64,000 nt of DNA, taken from assembly GCA_035517615.1 (NCBI GenBank), contig DATIYM010000050.1, forward strand, positions 1-64,000. Direction: 5' to 3'. The notes beneath the pieces are model-generated. The model did no database searches. It was not told the DNA's origin and saw only the letters and a list, made by a program, of their open reading frames with translations. Shown piece by piece: positions 43,221 through 50,496 of the stretch (the first letter of the stretch is position 1; each line of letters starts with the position of its first letter). The position numbers and the translations under genes were made by a program. Source of the stretch: AG25 sp035517615. GTDB taxonomy: Bacteria; Gemmatimonadota; Gemmatimonadetes; Gemmatimonadales; GWC2-71-9.

Positions 43221-43496
43221 TCAGCCGCCGGCGATCGCGGGAATCACCGTCACCTCGTCGCCATCGGCAACGGGCGCGGCGAAGCCTCCGCGGAATCGCA
43301 CGTCTTCGTCGTTCACGTAGAACACGACGAAGGGATACGGCTTCCCATCCTTGTCTTGCAGCCGTGGGCCGAGCGCCGGGAATCGTGCGGCGACATCGGC
43401 AACCGCTTCGCCCAACGTGCGGCCGTTCGCCTGAATGATCCGTGCCCCGCCGGCATGCGCCGCGAGTACCGAGGGAAGATTTACGTTCACCGCCAT
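43221..43496 (-). CDS. MoaD/ThiS-like sulfur-carrier protein
   Basis: A 91-aa ubiquitin-like protein ending in Gly-Gly (VTVIPAIAGG), the C-terminus that is thiocarboxylated in MoaD, ThiS and CysO. Core: VNVNLPSVLAAHAGG, TLGEAVADVAARFPALGPRL, FVVFYVNDEDVRF. A 22-nt gap separates it from threonine synthase upstream, so they are co-transcribed. This pairing resembles CysO-type carriers for cysteine synthesis more than moaD, which would be with moaE; the neighbouring xdhC/mocA genes leave Moco synthesis open. ATG 43496 is chosen after GGAGAT. Confidence 0.88.
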   Translation of the reverse strand: MAVNVNLPSVLAAHAGGARIIQANGRTLGEAVADVAARFPALGPRLQDKDGKPYPFVVFYVNDEDVRFRGGFAAPVADGDEVTVIPAIAGG

Positions 43497-43518
43497 GATT
43501 CGATCTCCTTCAAAGCCA

Positions 43519-44784
43519 TCAATGCGTTCCAGCCTGCTCGACGAGCGCAGCCACCTCACGCAGGCGTGGTGCGATCACGGGAGCGTCGGCCAGCACGCCG
43601 CTCACGGCCTCGAGCGTTTTGAGACCGTGTCCCGTGACGCAGAGGACCACCTCATCCTGGGCGCGGAGCCGCCCCGCGCGGGCGAGCGCCAGCGCCGCCG
43701 CCACCGTCACGCCCGCCGCCGTCTCACCGAACACGCCCGTGTCCTCGGCAAGGATCCGAATGCCCGACACCAGCTCCTCGTCGCTCACGTGCGCGCCCCA
43801 GCCGCCCGTTTCGCGCATCACCTGCGAGGCGAGGGCGCCGTCGGCGGGATTGCCGATGGCCAAGGAGCGAGCGATGGTGTGCGGCACCTCGGGTTCGACG
43901 ACTTCCCCCCCGCGTTCGAGCAGCCGGACGATGGGCGCGCACCCTGAAGCCTGGGCCCCATAGAGCCGGGGCACGGCGCCGCGCACCAAGCCGGCGGCGA
44001 GAAATTCGCCGAACCCCTTGCGCAGCTTGCTCACCAGTGAGCCTCCCGCCATCGGGGCGACCACGGCATTGGGCAAACGCCAACCCAGCTGCTCGGCGAT
44101 CTCGAAGGCGACGGTTTTCGACCCTTCGCCGTAATAACCACGCAGGTTGACGTTCACTATGCCCCAGCCAAACCGGTCGGCGACCTGCGCGCAGAGGCGG
44201 TTCACGTCGTCATAGGTTCCGCGTACGCGCACGAGCCGCGGCGCGTAGATACTCGTGCCGAGAATCTTCCCGGCCTCGAGGTCCTCGGGAATGAACACCC
44301 AGGCGGCGAGGCCGGCGCGTGCGGCATGCGCCGCAACCGCATTGGCGAGATTGCCCGTGGACGCGCACCCGATCGTGTCGATCCCGAACGCGCGGGCCGC
44401 ATTGATGGCGGCCGCCACCACGCGATCCTTGAACGACAGGGTGGGATGAGAAACGGTGTCGTTCTTGATCCACGCGCGGGCCACGCCGAGCCGGCGCGCC
44501 AGCTTCGGCGCCTCGACGAGCGGCGTGAAGCCCGAGTCGAGCGAGTACACGGGCTCGCCCTCGAACGGCAGCCACTCCTTGTATCTCCAGAGCGACGGCG
44601 CGCGCGACGCAATCGTCCGGGCGTCCGGCAGGCGCCGCTTCGGATCGTAGACAGGATCGAGCGGGCCCAGACAGTTGTCGCAAATCGAGAGCGGCGCGGG
44701 AACTCGCTCGGCGCCGCAGCTCCGGCAGCGCAGGGGAAGAGCCTTGAGACTCGTCTCGGGAGTTGGCGCGACGGTAGTTGTCAT
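43519..44784 (-). CDS. thrC: Threonine synthase-like PLP enzyme with N-terminal zinc-ribbon
   Basis: A 421-aa fold-type II PLP enzyme. The N-terminal C-X2-C pairs (CRSC near 20, CDNC near 34) form a zinc-ribbon typical of one threonine-synthase clade. PLP Lys lies in HPTLSFKDRVV near 110, phosphate loop in GCASTGNLANAVAAHAA, and APMAGGSLV follows. It converts O-phosphohomoserine to threonine; given the MoaD-like partner, a cysteine-synthase-like role cannot be excluded. ATG 44784 follows GAGG, directly after a hairpin with a T8 run that looks like an attenuator. Confidence 0.9.
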   Translation of the reverse strand: MTTTVAPTPETSLKALPLRCRSCGAERVPAPLSICDNCLGPLDPVYDPKRRLPDARTIASRAPSLWRYKEWLPFEGEPVYSLDSGFTPLVEAPKLARRLGVARAWIKNDTVSHPTLSFKDRVVAAAINAARAFGIDTIGCASTGNLANAVAAHAARAGLAAWVFIPEDLEAGKILGTSIYAPRLVRVRGTYDDVNRLCAQVADRFGWGIVNVNLRGYYGEGSKTVAFEIAEQLGWRLPNAVVAPMAGGSLVSKLRKGFGEFLAAGLVRGAVPRLYGAQASGCAPIVRLLERGGEVVEPEVPHTIARSLAIGNPADGALASQVMRETGGWGAHVSDEELVSGIRILAEDTGVFGETAAGVTVAAALALARAGRLRAQDEVVLCVTGHGLKTLEAVSGVLADAPVIAPRLREVAALVEQAGTH

Positions 44785-44790
44785 ATCCTC

Positions 44791-44823
44791 AAAAAAAAGG
44801 CCCGGGCAAATCATGCCGCGGGC
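44791..44823 (-). terminator. Hairpin plus T8 immediately before thrC (attenuator candidate)
   Basis: On the minus strand GCCCG-C-GGCA pairs with TGCC-CGGGC across a 5-nt loop (one bulged C), followed by TTTTTTTT and then the GAGG ribosome-binding site of thrC. A terminator just before the start codon can only regulate thrC, not end the upstream gene alone. The 3' arm TGCCCGGGCC plus T-run is repeated before the aminotransferase gene. Confidence 0.6.
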
Positions 44824-44930
44824 GTCGCTTTTTAGCGCGTTGTTTTACGTGGCGGCAATACGCGGCAAATCACCACGGCGCTACGGTTGTGGTCCTGCTC
44901 GCAGAAAAGGTATCTCGGGAACGGCGCAGG

Positions 44931-46130
44931 TCAAGCCGTCCGGCGGGCCCCCACCGTCTCAAGACTCGCCACCCAGCTCCGGATACGCCCGAGCCCGGCC
45001 TCGACATCGGCCGCGGGGCTCGCGTACGAAAGCCGCAGATGGCCTCGACCGGCCGGGCCGAACGCCGTACCAGCCAGGACGGCCGTATGCGCCTCCGTCA
45101 GGAGCCTCTCCGCCAGCACCTCGCAGGTGAGGCCGCTCCGATCTAGCAGACCGCTGAAGTCGGGGAATGCGTAGAATGCTCCCGCCGGTGTGGCACAGGT
45201 CACTCCTTCGATCGCATTCAATCCCGGCACGAGCAGATCGCGTTTGGTCCGGAGTCCGGCCACGAACCGCTCCACATGCTCCTGAGGGCCGGTCAGCGCA
45301 GCGAGCCCGGCATACTGCACGAACGTGGCGGTGCATGAAAGATTGTTGATGATCAGCGTCGTCATGGGGCCAGCGAGCCACGTGGGCATGACGCCGTAGC
45401 CCAGCCGCCATCCTGTCATCGAGTAAGACTTCGAGAATCCGTCCACGATAACGGTCCGATCGCGCATGCCCGGCAGCGCGGCGATGCTGTCGTAGCGGCC
45501 ATCGTAGCGCAGCTTGCCGTACACCTCGTCGGTGATGACCCACAGGTCGTGCCGCTCGGCGAGACTCGCGAGCCGCGCCAGATCGCCGGCTGTCGCGACC
45601 CCACCGGTAGGATTATGGGGCAAGTTGAGAATCAGCGCCCGCGTGCGGGGGGTAATGCACGCAGCGATCGCATCGACATCGGGAGCAAACGCGCGCTGTC
45701 GATCGAGCGGATAATACACGGGTCGTCCGCCCGCGAAGCGGACTACCGACTCATAGATGGGGAATCCCGGATTGGGGCACAGGACCTCATCGCCTTCGTC
45801 GATCAACGCGAGCGCGGTGCAAAACAGCATTGGCTTCGCACCGGGCGTGATAATCACCTGCTCTGCGCTGGCACGGACTCCCCGAGCCGTGAGCGATTGC
45901 GCGATGGCGTCGCGCAGCTCCGGCACACCGGCAGCCACGGCATAGCGGGTCCGCCCTTCGCGAAGCGCACGCACCCCGGCGTCGACGACGTGAGCCGGCG
46001 TGGGAAGGTCCGGCTCACCAATCTCGAGGTGAACAACTCGGTGCCCGGCGGCCTCGAGCCTACGCGCCGCATCGAGCACGACGTAGGCCGATTCCGTGCC
46101 GAGCACCCCGAGACGCTTCGCCGCGCGCAT
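44931..46130 (-). CDS. Class I/II pyridoxal-phosphate aminotransferase (aspartate-type)
   Basis: A 399-aa fold-type I enzyme: VVHLEIGEPDLPTPAHVVDA near 36-55, RYAVAAGVPELRDAI, NLPHNPTGGVATAGD near 170, VITDEVYGKLRYDG near 200, PLP Lys in VDGFSKSYSMTGWRLGY near 235, Arg in HLRLSYA near 375. It belongs to the AspC-like group (aspartate/alanine/prephenate aminotransferase); substrate not determined. ATG 46130 is chosen with GAGGAG upstream; a TTG 13 codons earlier is inside the leader terminator and unlikely. It is 146 nt upstream of thrC. Confidence 0.9.
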   Translation of the reverse strand: MRAAKRLGVLGTESAYVVLDAARRLEAAGHRVVHLEIGEPDLPTPAHVVDAGVRALREGRTRYAVAAGVPELRDAIAQSLTARGVRASAEQVIITPGAKPMLFCTALALIDEGDEVLCPNPGFPIYESVVRFAGGRPVYYPLDRQRAFAPDVDAIAACITPRTRALILNLPHNPTGGVATAGDLARLASLAERHDLWVITDEVYGKLRYDGRYDSIAALPGMRDRTVIVDGFSKSYSMTGWRLGYGVMPTWLAGPMTTLIINNLSCTATFVQYAGLAALTGPQEHVERFVAGLRTKRDLLVPGLNAIEGVTCATPAGAFYAFPDFSGLLDRSGLTCEVLAERLLTEAHTAVLAGTAFGPAGRGHLRLSYASPAADVEAGLGRIRSWVASLETVGARRTA

Positions 46131-46167
46131 GGGCACCGCCTGCTCCTCTTCCCTGAAACGAGGTGAC

Positions 46168-46200
46168 AAAAAAGGCCCGGGCAGTTGTTGCCACAGGCCC
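46168..46200 (-). terminator. Hairpin plus T6 before the aminotransferase gene (attenuator candidate)
   Basis: On the minus strand GGCCTGTGGCA and TGCCCGGGCC pair around the loop ACAAC with one bulge and a G-T pair, followed by TTTTTT, 37 nt before the aminotransferase ATG. The 3' arm and T-run match the thrC element. It could end an upstream small gene or attenuate the aminotransferase. Confidence 0.6.
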
Positions 46201-46497
46201 TACGGAATGCCGCCGCATCGAGATGCGGCACACCGGCCTCACAAGCTAGCAAGCCAGGCTCAGCCCATCAAGCGGATACCTTCTGAAGCTCAGCTTCGGC
46301 ACGGTCGCGCCGCAGGGACTCCCCGAGGGACGCGAACAGGGCCGGGAGCGCTCGAAGTAGGCACGGGCCTCTTCGGGCTGGTCGGAGAACAAAAAGGGGG
46401 CGCGGGAGTCGAGCCACCACCGGGGTTCTTCGGCGCAACGGGGCGCCGAAAAACGCAATCCACGAATGGTCAGCTTACTTGGCTCAGACTCCCCGCC
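46201..46497 (-). other. Intergenic stretch with a possible frameshifted small reading frame
   Basis: On the minus strand one frame from about 46470 reads PEEARAYFERSR and stops making sense at about 46355; a one-base shift gives ALFASLGESLRRDRAEAEL ending at a TGA (46268-46270). Joined, they look like a short helical, charged protein of about 68 aa with a frame break at CGCTCCCGGCCC. No recognised family. The remaining 60 bp leads into the leader hairpin. No riboswitch or T-box signature was found. Confidence 0.25.
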
Positions 46498-46713
46498 TTA
46501 TGTCCTGCGGTATGCGACTGCCCGGTTTGCGGCTGCCGAGCGAGTACCGATCGTGCGGGCCAATTCCGCGTTCAGCGACGCGATCGATGTCGCTCGAGTG
46601 TTCAGCAAATCCAGTGCCGAGCGTGGCCGGTCGCCGTGCACGTTGGTGCGCTGAAATTCGCGTGGCACGTGCTGCAGAAGCGCCACGACTCTCAGGTCGA
46701 GGCTGTCGAGCAA
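46498..46713 (-). CDS. Possible small hypothetical protein after msrB
   Basis: A 71-aa frame starting with TTG 46713, 6 nt after the msrB stop, preceded by AAGGGGCG. The product is partly helical and polar (LDLRVVALLQHVPREFQR, ALDLLNTRATSIASLNAEL). No family is recognised. Its position directly after msrB and the purine run favour it being real; its short length and TTG start are against it. Confidence 0.35.
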   Translation of the reverse strand: MLDSLDLRVVALLQHVPREFQRTNVHGDRPRSALDLLNTRATSIASLNAELARTIGTRSAAANRAVAYRRT

Positions 46714-46719
46714 CGCCCC

Positions 46720-47286
46720 TTAGTTCCCGGACTTGTCTCCGGAAAACAGGGGCAGGTAGCGCCCGTATCCCAGTGCCGCGAGGCTATCAACCGGGATGAA
46801 CCGCAGCGCCGCGGAATTCATGCAGTAGCGCAGTCCCGTGGGGGGCGGACCATCATCAAAGACATGGCCTAGATGGGAATCTCCATGAGCCGAGCGGATT
46901 TCCGTGCGGACCATGAAAAGACTCTTGTCTTCCCGCCTGCGGATATTGGCGGGCTCCAACGGCTTCGTGAAGCTGGGCCACCCGGTACCCGAATCGTACT
47001 TGTCGAGCGAGCTGAACAGTGGCTCGCCGGTCACGACGTCCACATAAATTCCGGCCGCGTGATTGTCCCAATACTCGTTGTGAAACGGCTGCTCGGTGGC
47101 GGCGTTCTGCGTGACGTCGTACTGCAGCCGGGTGAGTTTATGTCGTAACTCCTGGTCAGGCGGCTTCTTATATGCGGTGCTCTCGGCCCGAGCGGCGACG
47201 GCCGTCTGAGCCGCGGCCGGCCGCACGGCGATCACGAGCCCCGCCAGAGCCGCATTCCAAACCCAACGTGTCGCAGCCACGGTCAC
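46720..47286 (-). CDS. msrB: Exported peptide methionine-(R)-sulfoxide reductase
   Basis: A 188-aa MsrB with a signal peptide (WVWNAALAGLVIAVRPAAAQ), so it repairs oxidised Met in the envelope. Core motifs: PFHNEYWDNHAAGIYVD, DSGTGWPSF near 100, RSAHGDSHLGHVFDDGP and the catalytic Cys in LRYCMNSAALRF near 158. The four zinc-binding Cys of many MsrB are absent: the catalytic Cys is the only one, so this is the zinc-free form, possibly using no resolving Cys. It overlaps the upstream DUF4384-like gene by 4 nt. Confidence 0.93.
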   Translation of the reverse strand: MTVAATRWVWNAALAGLVIAVRPAAAQTAVAARAESTAYKKPPDQELRHKLTRLQYDVTQNAATEQPFHNEYWDNHAAGIYVDVVTGEPLFSSLDKYDSGTGWPSFTKPLEPANIRRREDKSLFMVRTEIRSAHGDSHLGHVFDDGPPPTGLRYCMNSAALRFIPVDSLAALGYGRYLPLFSGDKSGN

Positions 47287-48356
47287 CGATGTCGCGGAAT
47301 GGCCACGACCCCGGGCAGAGCGACGCTGCTAAACTGGACCCGCGGCATTGCGAAGGAGCGCGCTGCCACGACCCCACCCTGCACGGCCGCTACACCCCCA
47401 CCCCCCGTCCCCGCCTGTGCGGTCGCAGTCGCGACGCCGCGCGCGCGTGGTGCTGTGCCGCCATTCGCTTCCGGATTCACGGCGACCACCCAGGCGCGCG
47501 GCGCCACCGCCACGCCGCCCACTGCGCCCGCCGCCCGTGGCCGCGATGCGGGTGCGACAGGAGCATCGAGGTGCACATGGGTGCGCGGCTGCACGATGAC
47601 AATCGGTGGGAGTGTGGGCAGTGCGACCGGACGCTGATCACGCGCTGGCGGCGTCGGCCGCGTCACCGAAAGCTGACCGCCCTGATAGACCGCGAGCGCC
47701 GTGGTCGTGTTGTTCACTGCGCGATGACGGGGGGCGAGCTGGCGGCGTACGGGAACCGGCGCCACGGGGAGTATGGGCGTCGCGGGCGCGACGTCATACA
47801 CGAGCAGCGCAGCGTCGGGCTCGGCGGTGGTGGCAAGGGGTTGTTCGGGTTCGACGTCGGGGGCATTCACGTCGTACATCGTGAGGTCGTAGTTGAACGA
47901 CTCCTGTCCCAGCATGCGCTGCACGATCTCGGTCATCGCGGCCTCGGCATCCTGGTCGGGCGACACACCGCCCAGCGCATTGGCGTCCCATTCCGCGCCG
48001 CGCACGAACTCGGCTGTCTGAAACGCCGCGTCGGATCGCGCGGCGAGCAGAATGCCGCTGCCGGTTTCAGCGGCCGCGAAGGCCGCTCCTCCATTCGCTC
48101 CCGTGATTTCGTACGTGCCTTCGGGCGTGTAAGGATCCGCACCGGGGCTCGCCGGAAACAGCACGTCGATCGCGCCATTCGGCCGGCGGCGCAACACGAG
48201 CAGGTACCCGGGCGCTTCGAGGTTCACGAACACGCGCACCGCCGAGCCGCTCAGCGCCTGAGCGGGATCGGACCAGACATGTACCGGCTGCCAGTCGGGG
48301 GGCGACGGCTGCGGACCAGGAACAGACGTAGCGAACAATAACAATGAAAGGAGCAC
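47283..48356 (-). CDS. Secreted DUF4384-like protein with long low-complexity tail
   Basis: A 357-aa protein with a short signal peptide (LLSLLLFATSVPG) and an N-terminal domain with VRVFVNLEAPGYLLVLRRRPNG...VLFPASPG near 35-70, the pattern of DUF4384 (domains often beside caspase-like or kinase proteins). The last 180 residues are Pro/Ala/Val-rich and probably disordered. GTG 48356 is preferred over GTG 48368 because GGAGG lies 6 nt before it. It is co-transcribed with msrB. Function unknown. Confidence 0.65.
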   Translation of the reverse strand: MLLSLLLFATSVPGPQPSPPDWQPVHVWSDPAQALSGSAVRVFVNLEAPGYLLVLRRRPNGAIDVLFPASPGADPYTPEGTYEITGANGGAAFAAAETGSGILLAARSDAAFQTAEFVRGAEWDANALGGVSPDQDAEAAMTEIVQRMLGQESFNYDLTMYDVNAPDVEPEQPLATTAEPDAALLVYDVAPATPILPVAPVPVRRQLAPRHRAVNNTTTALAVYQGGQLSVTRPTPPARDQRPVALPTLPPIVIVQPRTHVHLDAPVAPASRPRAAGAVGGVAVAPRAWVVAVNPEANGGTAPRARGVATATAQAGTGGGGVAAVQGGVVAARSFAMPRVQFSSVALPGVVAIPRHR

Positions 48357-48666
48357 GCAGACCTCCACAGGGAATTACACCTCAGATCCGGCGGCGGTCA
48401 ACTATCCCGGGAGGGAGCGGGTCCTGCGCGATAGATCCACGAGCAACCTGTGCTTTCTACGGCGTGCGGTTTGTGCAGTTGTGAATGCGCGCAAATGTGA
48501 TGCACCACGCATGGGTTGGGAACTCGGGCGCGCACCGTTTTACACCCAGGTCCAATCCCAGCCAGTCCTTACGAATGAGTGACACGCGTCACTGAGACCC
48601 CGCTCACTTGTGCAGTTGGTGAAGTCCTCTATGTTGGTTGGCCTTTTTTTTCCGAGGTGTCGGCAC
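48357..48666. other. 310-bp divergent intergenic region with a small inverted repeat and a direct repeat
   Basis: This separates the DUF4384-like gene from the Ig-repeat lipoprotein gene, so it should hold two promoters. Seen: the inverted repeat AGTGAC-ACGC-GTCACT at 48578-48593, and TTGTGCAGTT repeated at 48471-48480 and 48608-48617 (second copy continues GGTGAAG, first GTGAATG). A T8 run precedes the lipoprotein's ribosome-binding site. No gene was found. Confidence 0.5.
48578..48593. promoter_or_regulatory. Inverted repeat AGTGAC-N4-GTCACT, possible operator
   Basis: Six-bp perfect arms around a 4-bp spacer, about 75-90 bp before the lipoprotein start. The size fits a dimeric regulator site; the regulator is unknown. 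Confidence 0.35.
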
Positions 48667-50496
48667 GTGTCATGGCGAATCGCACTCCCGGCAGTGGCGC
48701 TCGGGGGCGCGGTGCTCGCGAGCTGCCTCCTGCCTTCGGATCCCGGCACCATCCGGGTGAGTTTCGCGCTCCCACAAGACACGGTTCGCGTCGGCGTGGC
48801 CGACACCGCGACACCCGCGGTGAGCGTTCTCTCGGGGACCACACCGCTGGTCGGCGCGCATCTACAATACGAAAGCGCGGACACCAACGTTCTGTCCGTC
48901 AACGACGCCGGAACGATTCGTGTCCGCGCCCGCCGCACCGCCTACATCCGCGTGAAACTCGTCAGCGTCGCCACGGGCGCGACGCCGCCGGTCGACAGCT
49001 TTCCCGTGCGCGGGGTCGTGTCGCGACTCGCGTTCGCGGAGACGAGCGCGACGCTAACCTCGATCGGCGATACGCTGACGTTGCACCCTGGATTTCTCGA
49101 CGCCACGGGCGCCCATTTCGCGCCGGCGGACTCGGCGGCCGCGACCGCGACGCTCAGCGTGCAGGTCGCCTCCACCGGATCGGCTGTGAGCGTGGATTCC
49201 ACCGGCCGTATCCACGCACTCGCGCACGGCACCGATACGTTGCGGGTCCAGGTGGACACGTGCCGGGGCGCGTTCGTCGTGTCCGTGCGGCAGCGAGCGA
49301 CCAGTGTTCATATCACGCCGCGCACGATGCAATTCTCCTCAATTGGCCAGATCCAGCTCTTCTCAGCGACCGCGCTCGACAGCGGCGGCGCGACGATTGC
49401 CGCGCCGCAGATTACCTGGTCGTCCACCGCCCCGGGCGTGGTCGCGGTCAATGCGACGGGAACGGCGAGCGCGATCGCGAACGGTGCCGCACGGCTCATC
49501 GCGGCGATCGACAGCGCGGCGGACACGGTGACGGTTTCTGTCTCGCAGGTCCCGGCAACCATGTCGTTCGGCGTCGAGCCGTCGTCCGCGACCGCCGGAA
49601 GCGCCATCGCTCCGGCGGTGACCATTACCGTCGCGGACTCGCTCGGTCATCCGGTCACGACGGCGAACACGTTCGTCTCGGTGGCCCTGGCCGGCGGACC
49701 CGGGGGAGCGACGCTCTCGGGCACACTCGCGAAGAGCGCCGTGAACGGCGTGGCGACGTTCGCCGATCTCAGCGTGGACAAGGCGGGTTCCGGCTACAGC
49801 TTGGTGGCGAGCGCCACCGGATTCCCGCACGCCACCAGCAATACCTTCGGGATCACGGCGGGCGCGGCGACCAAATTGACGTTCGTTACGCAGCCGTCCC
49901 GCACACCGAAGAACAGCATCATCACACCGCCGGTCCAGGTCGTGGCACAGGATGCGCTCGGGAATGTCGTGACGGCGTTCACGGGCAGCGTCACGATCTC
50001 GATCGCCTCCGGCTCAGGTGGCGCCAACTTGAGCGGGACGCTCTCGGTACCCGCGACCGCCGGACTGGCCACGTTCAGCGATCTCTCGATCAACAAGACC
50101 GGGACGAACTACAAGTTGGCCGTGAGCGCCTCCGGGCTCACCACGGCCACGAGCGCGGTGTTCGCCATTACGACACCCTCCGTCCTCGTGTTTGTCTTAC
50201 AGCCGTCCACGACGCCCGCCAACACGGCGATCGCACCCGCGATACAGGTCGCCGTGGAAGATGGATTCGGCGACATCGCCACCGGATACAGCGGGTCCGT
50301 CGCCCTCGAAATTCTGCCGGGAACGGGCACCAGCGGCGCCGCACTGAACGGCACGACCAGCGTGGCAATCGTCAATGGCGTGGCCACCTTCTCCAACGTG
50401 AGCGTCACGCTCGCGGGGAGCGCCTACCAGCTCAACGCCACTGATCCGGCGAACGTCCTCGCCGATGGCGCGAGCGGGGCGTTCGACATCCAGTAA
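48667..50496 (+). CDS. Ig-like repeat lipoprotein (Big-type domains)
   Basis: A 609-aa surface or periplasmic lipoprotein. GTG 48667 gives a textbook signal with lipobox (SWRIALPAVALGGAVLASC) after GAGGTG; earlier starts at 48610 or 48631 would bury it. Residues about 25-290 contain Big_2-like beta domains (VRVGVADTATPAVSVLSG; NVLSVNDAGTIRVRARRT), and about 300-609 hold three copies of a roughly 100-aa module with GVATFxxLSVxKxGxxYxL and TxFxxQPSxTxxxxxIxPxVQV. Ala/Thr/Ser-rich. Its stop overlaps the next gene's ATG (TAATG), tying it to the kinase-PEGA gene. Confidence 0.85.
   Translation: MSWRIALPAVALGGAVLASCLLPSDPGTIRVSFALPQDTVRVGVADTATPAVSVLSGTTPLVGAHLQYESADTNVLSVNDAGTIRVRARRTAYIRVKLVSVATGATPPVDSFPVRGVVSRLAFAETSATLTSIGDTLTLHPGFLDATGAHFAPADSAAATATLSVQVASTGSAVSVDSTGRIHALAHGTDTLRVQVDTCRGAFVVSVRQRATSVHITPRTMQFSSIGQIQLFSATALDSGGATIAAPQITWSSTAPGVVAVNATGTASAIANGAARLIAAIDSAADTVTVSVSQVPATMSFGVEPSSATAGSAIAPAVTITVADSLGHPVTTANTFVSVALAGGPGGATLSGTLAKSAVNGVATFADLSVDKAGSGYSLVASATGFPHATSNTFGITAGAATKLTFVTQPSRTPKNSIITPPVQVVAQDALGNVVTAFTGSVTISIASGSGGANLSGTLSVPATAGLATFSDLSINKTGTNYKLAVSASGLTTATSAVFAITTPSVLVFVLQPSTTPANTAIAPAIQVAVEDGFGDIATGYSGSVALEILPGTGTSGAALNGTTSVAIVNGVATFSNVSVTLAGSAYQLNATDPANVLADGASGAFDIQ

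Noticed and set aside
46381..46440. Possible tRNA or tmRNA piece (CTCGACTCCC resembling a T-loop on the minus strand)
   Set aside because: No stem pairing around the loop and no acceptor arm.
46131..46470. T-box riboswitch before the aminotransferase
   Set aside because: No AGGGTGGNACCGCG-like antiterminator and no specifier stem found by eye.
46096..46872. A 258-codon plus-strand frame across the msrB/aminotransferase gap
   Set aside because: It overlaps msrB and the leader terminator, and the protein is low in structure and Arg/Pro/Gly-rich.
48579..50444. A second long plus-strand frame across the Ig lipoprotein gene
   Set aside because: The Arg/Gly/His-rich translation lacks any motif, while the chosen frame has a lipobox and repeated Ig modules.
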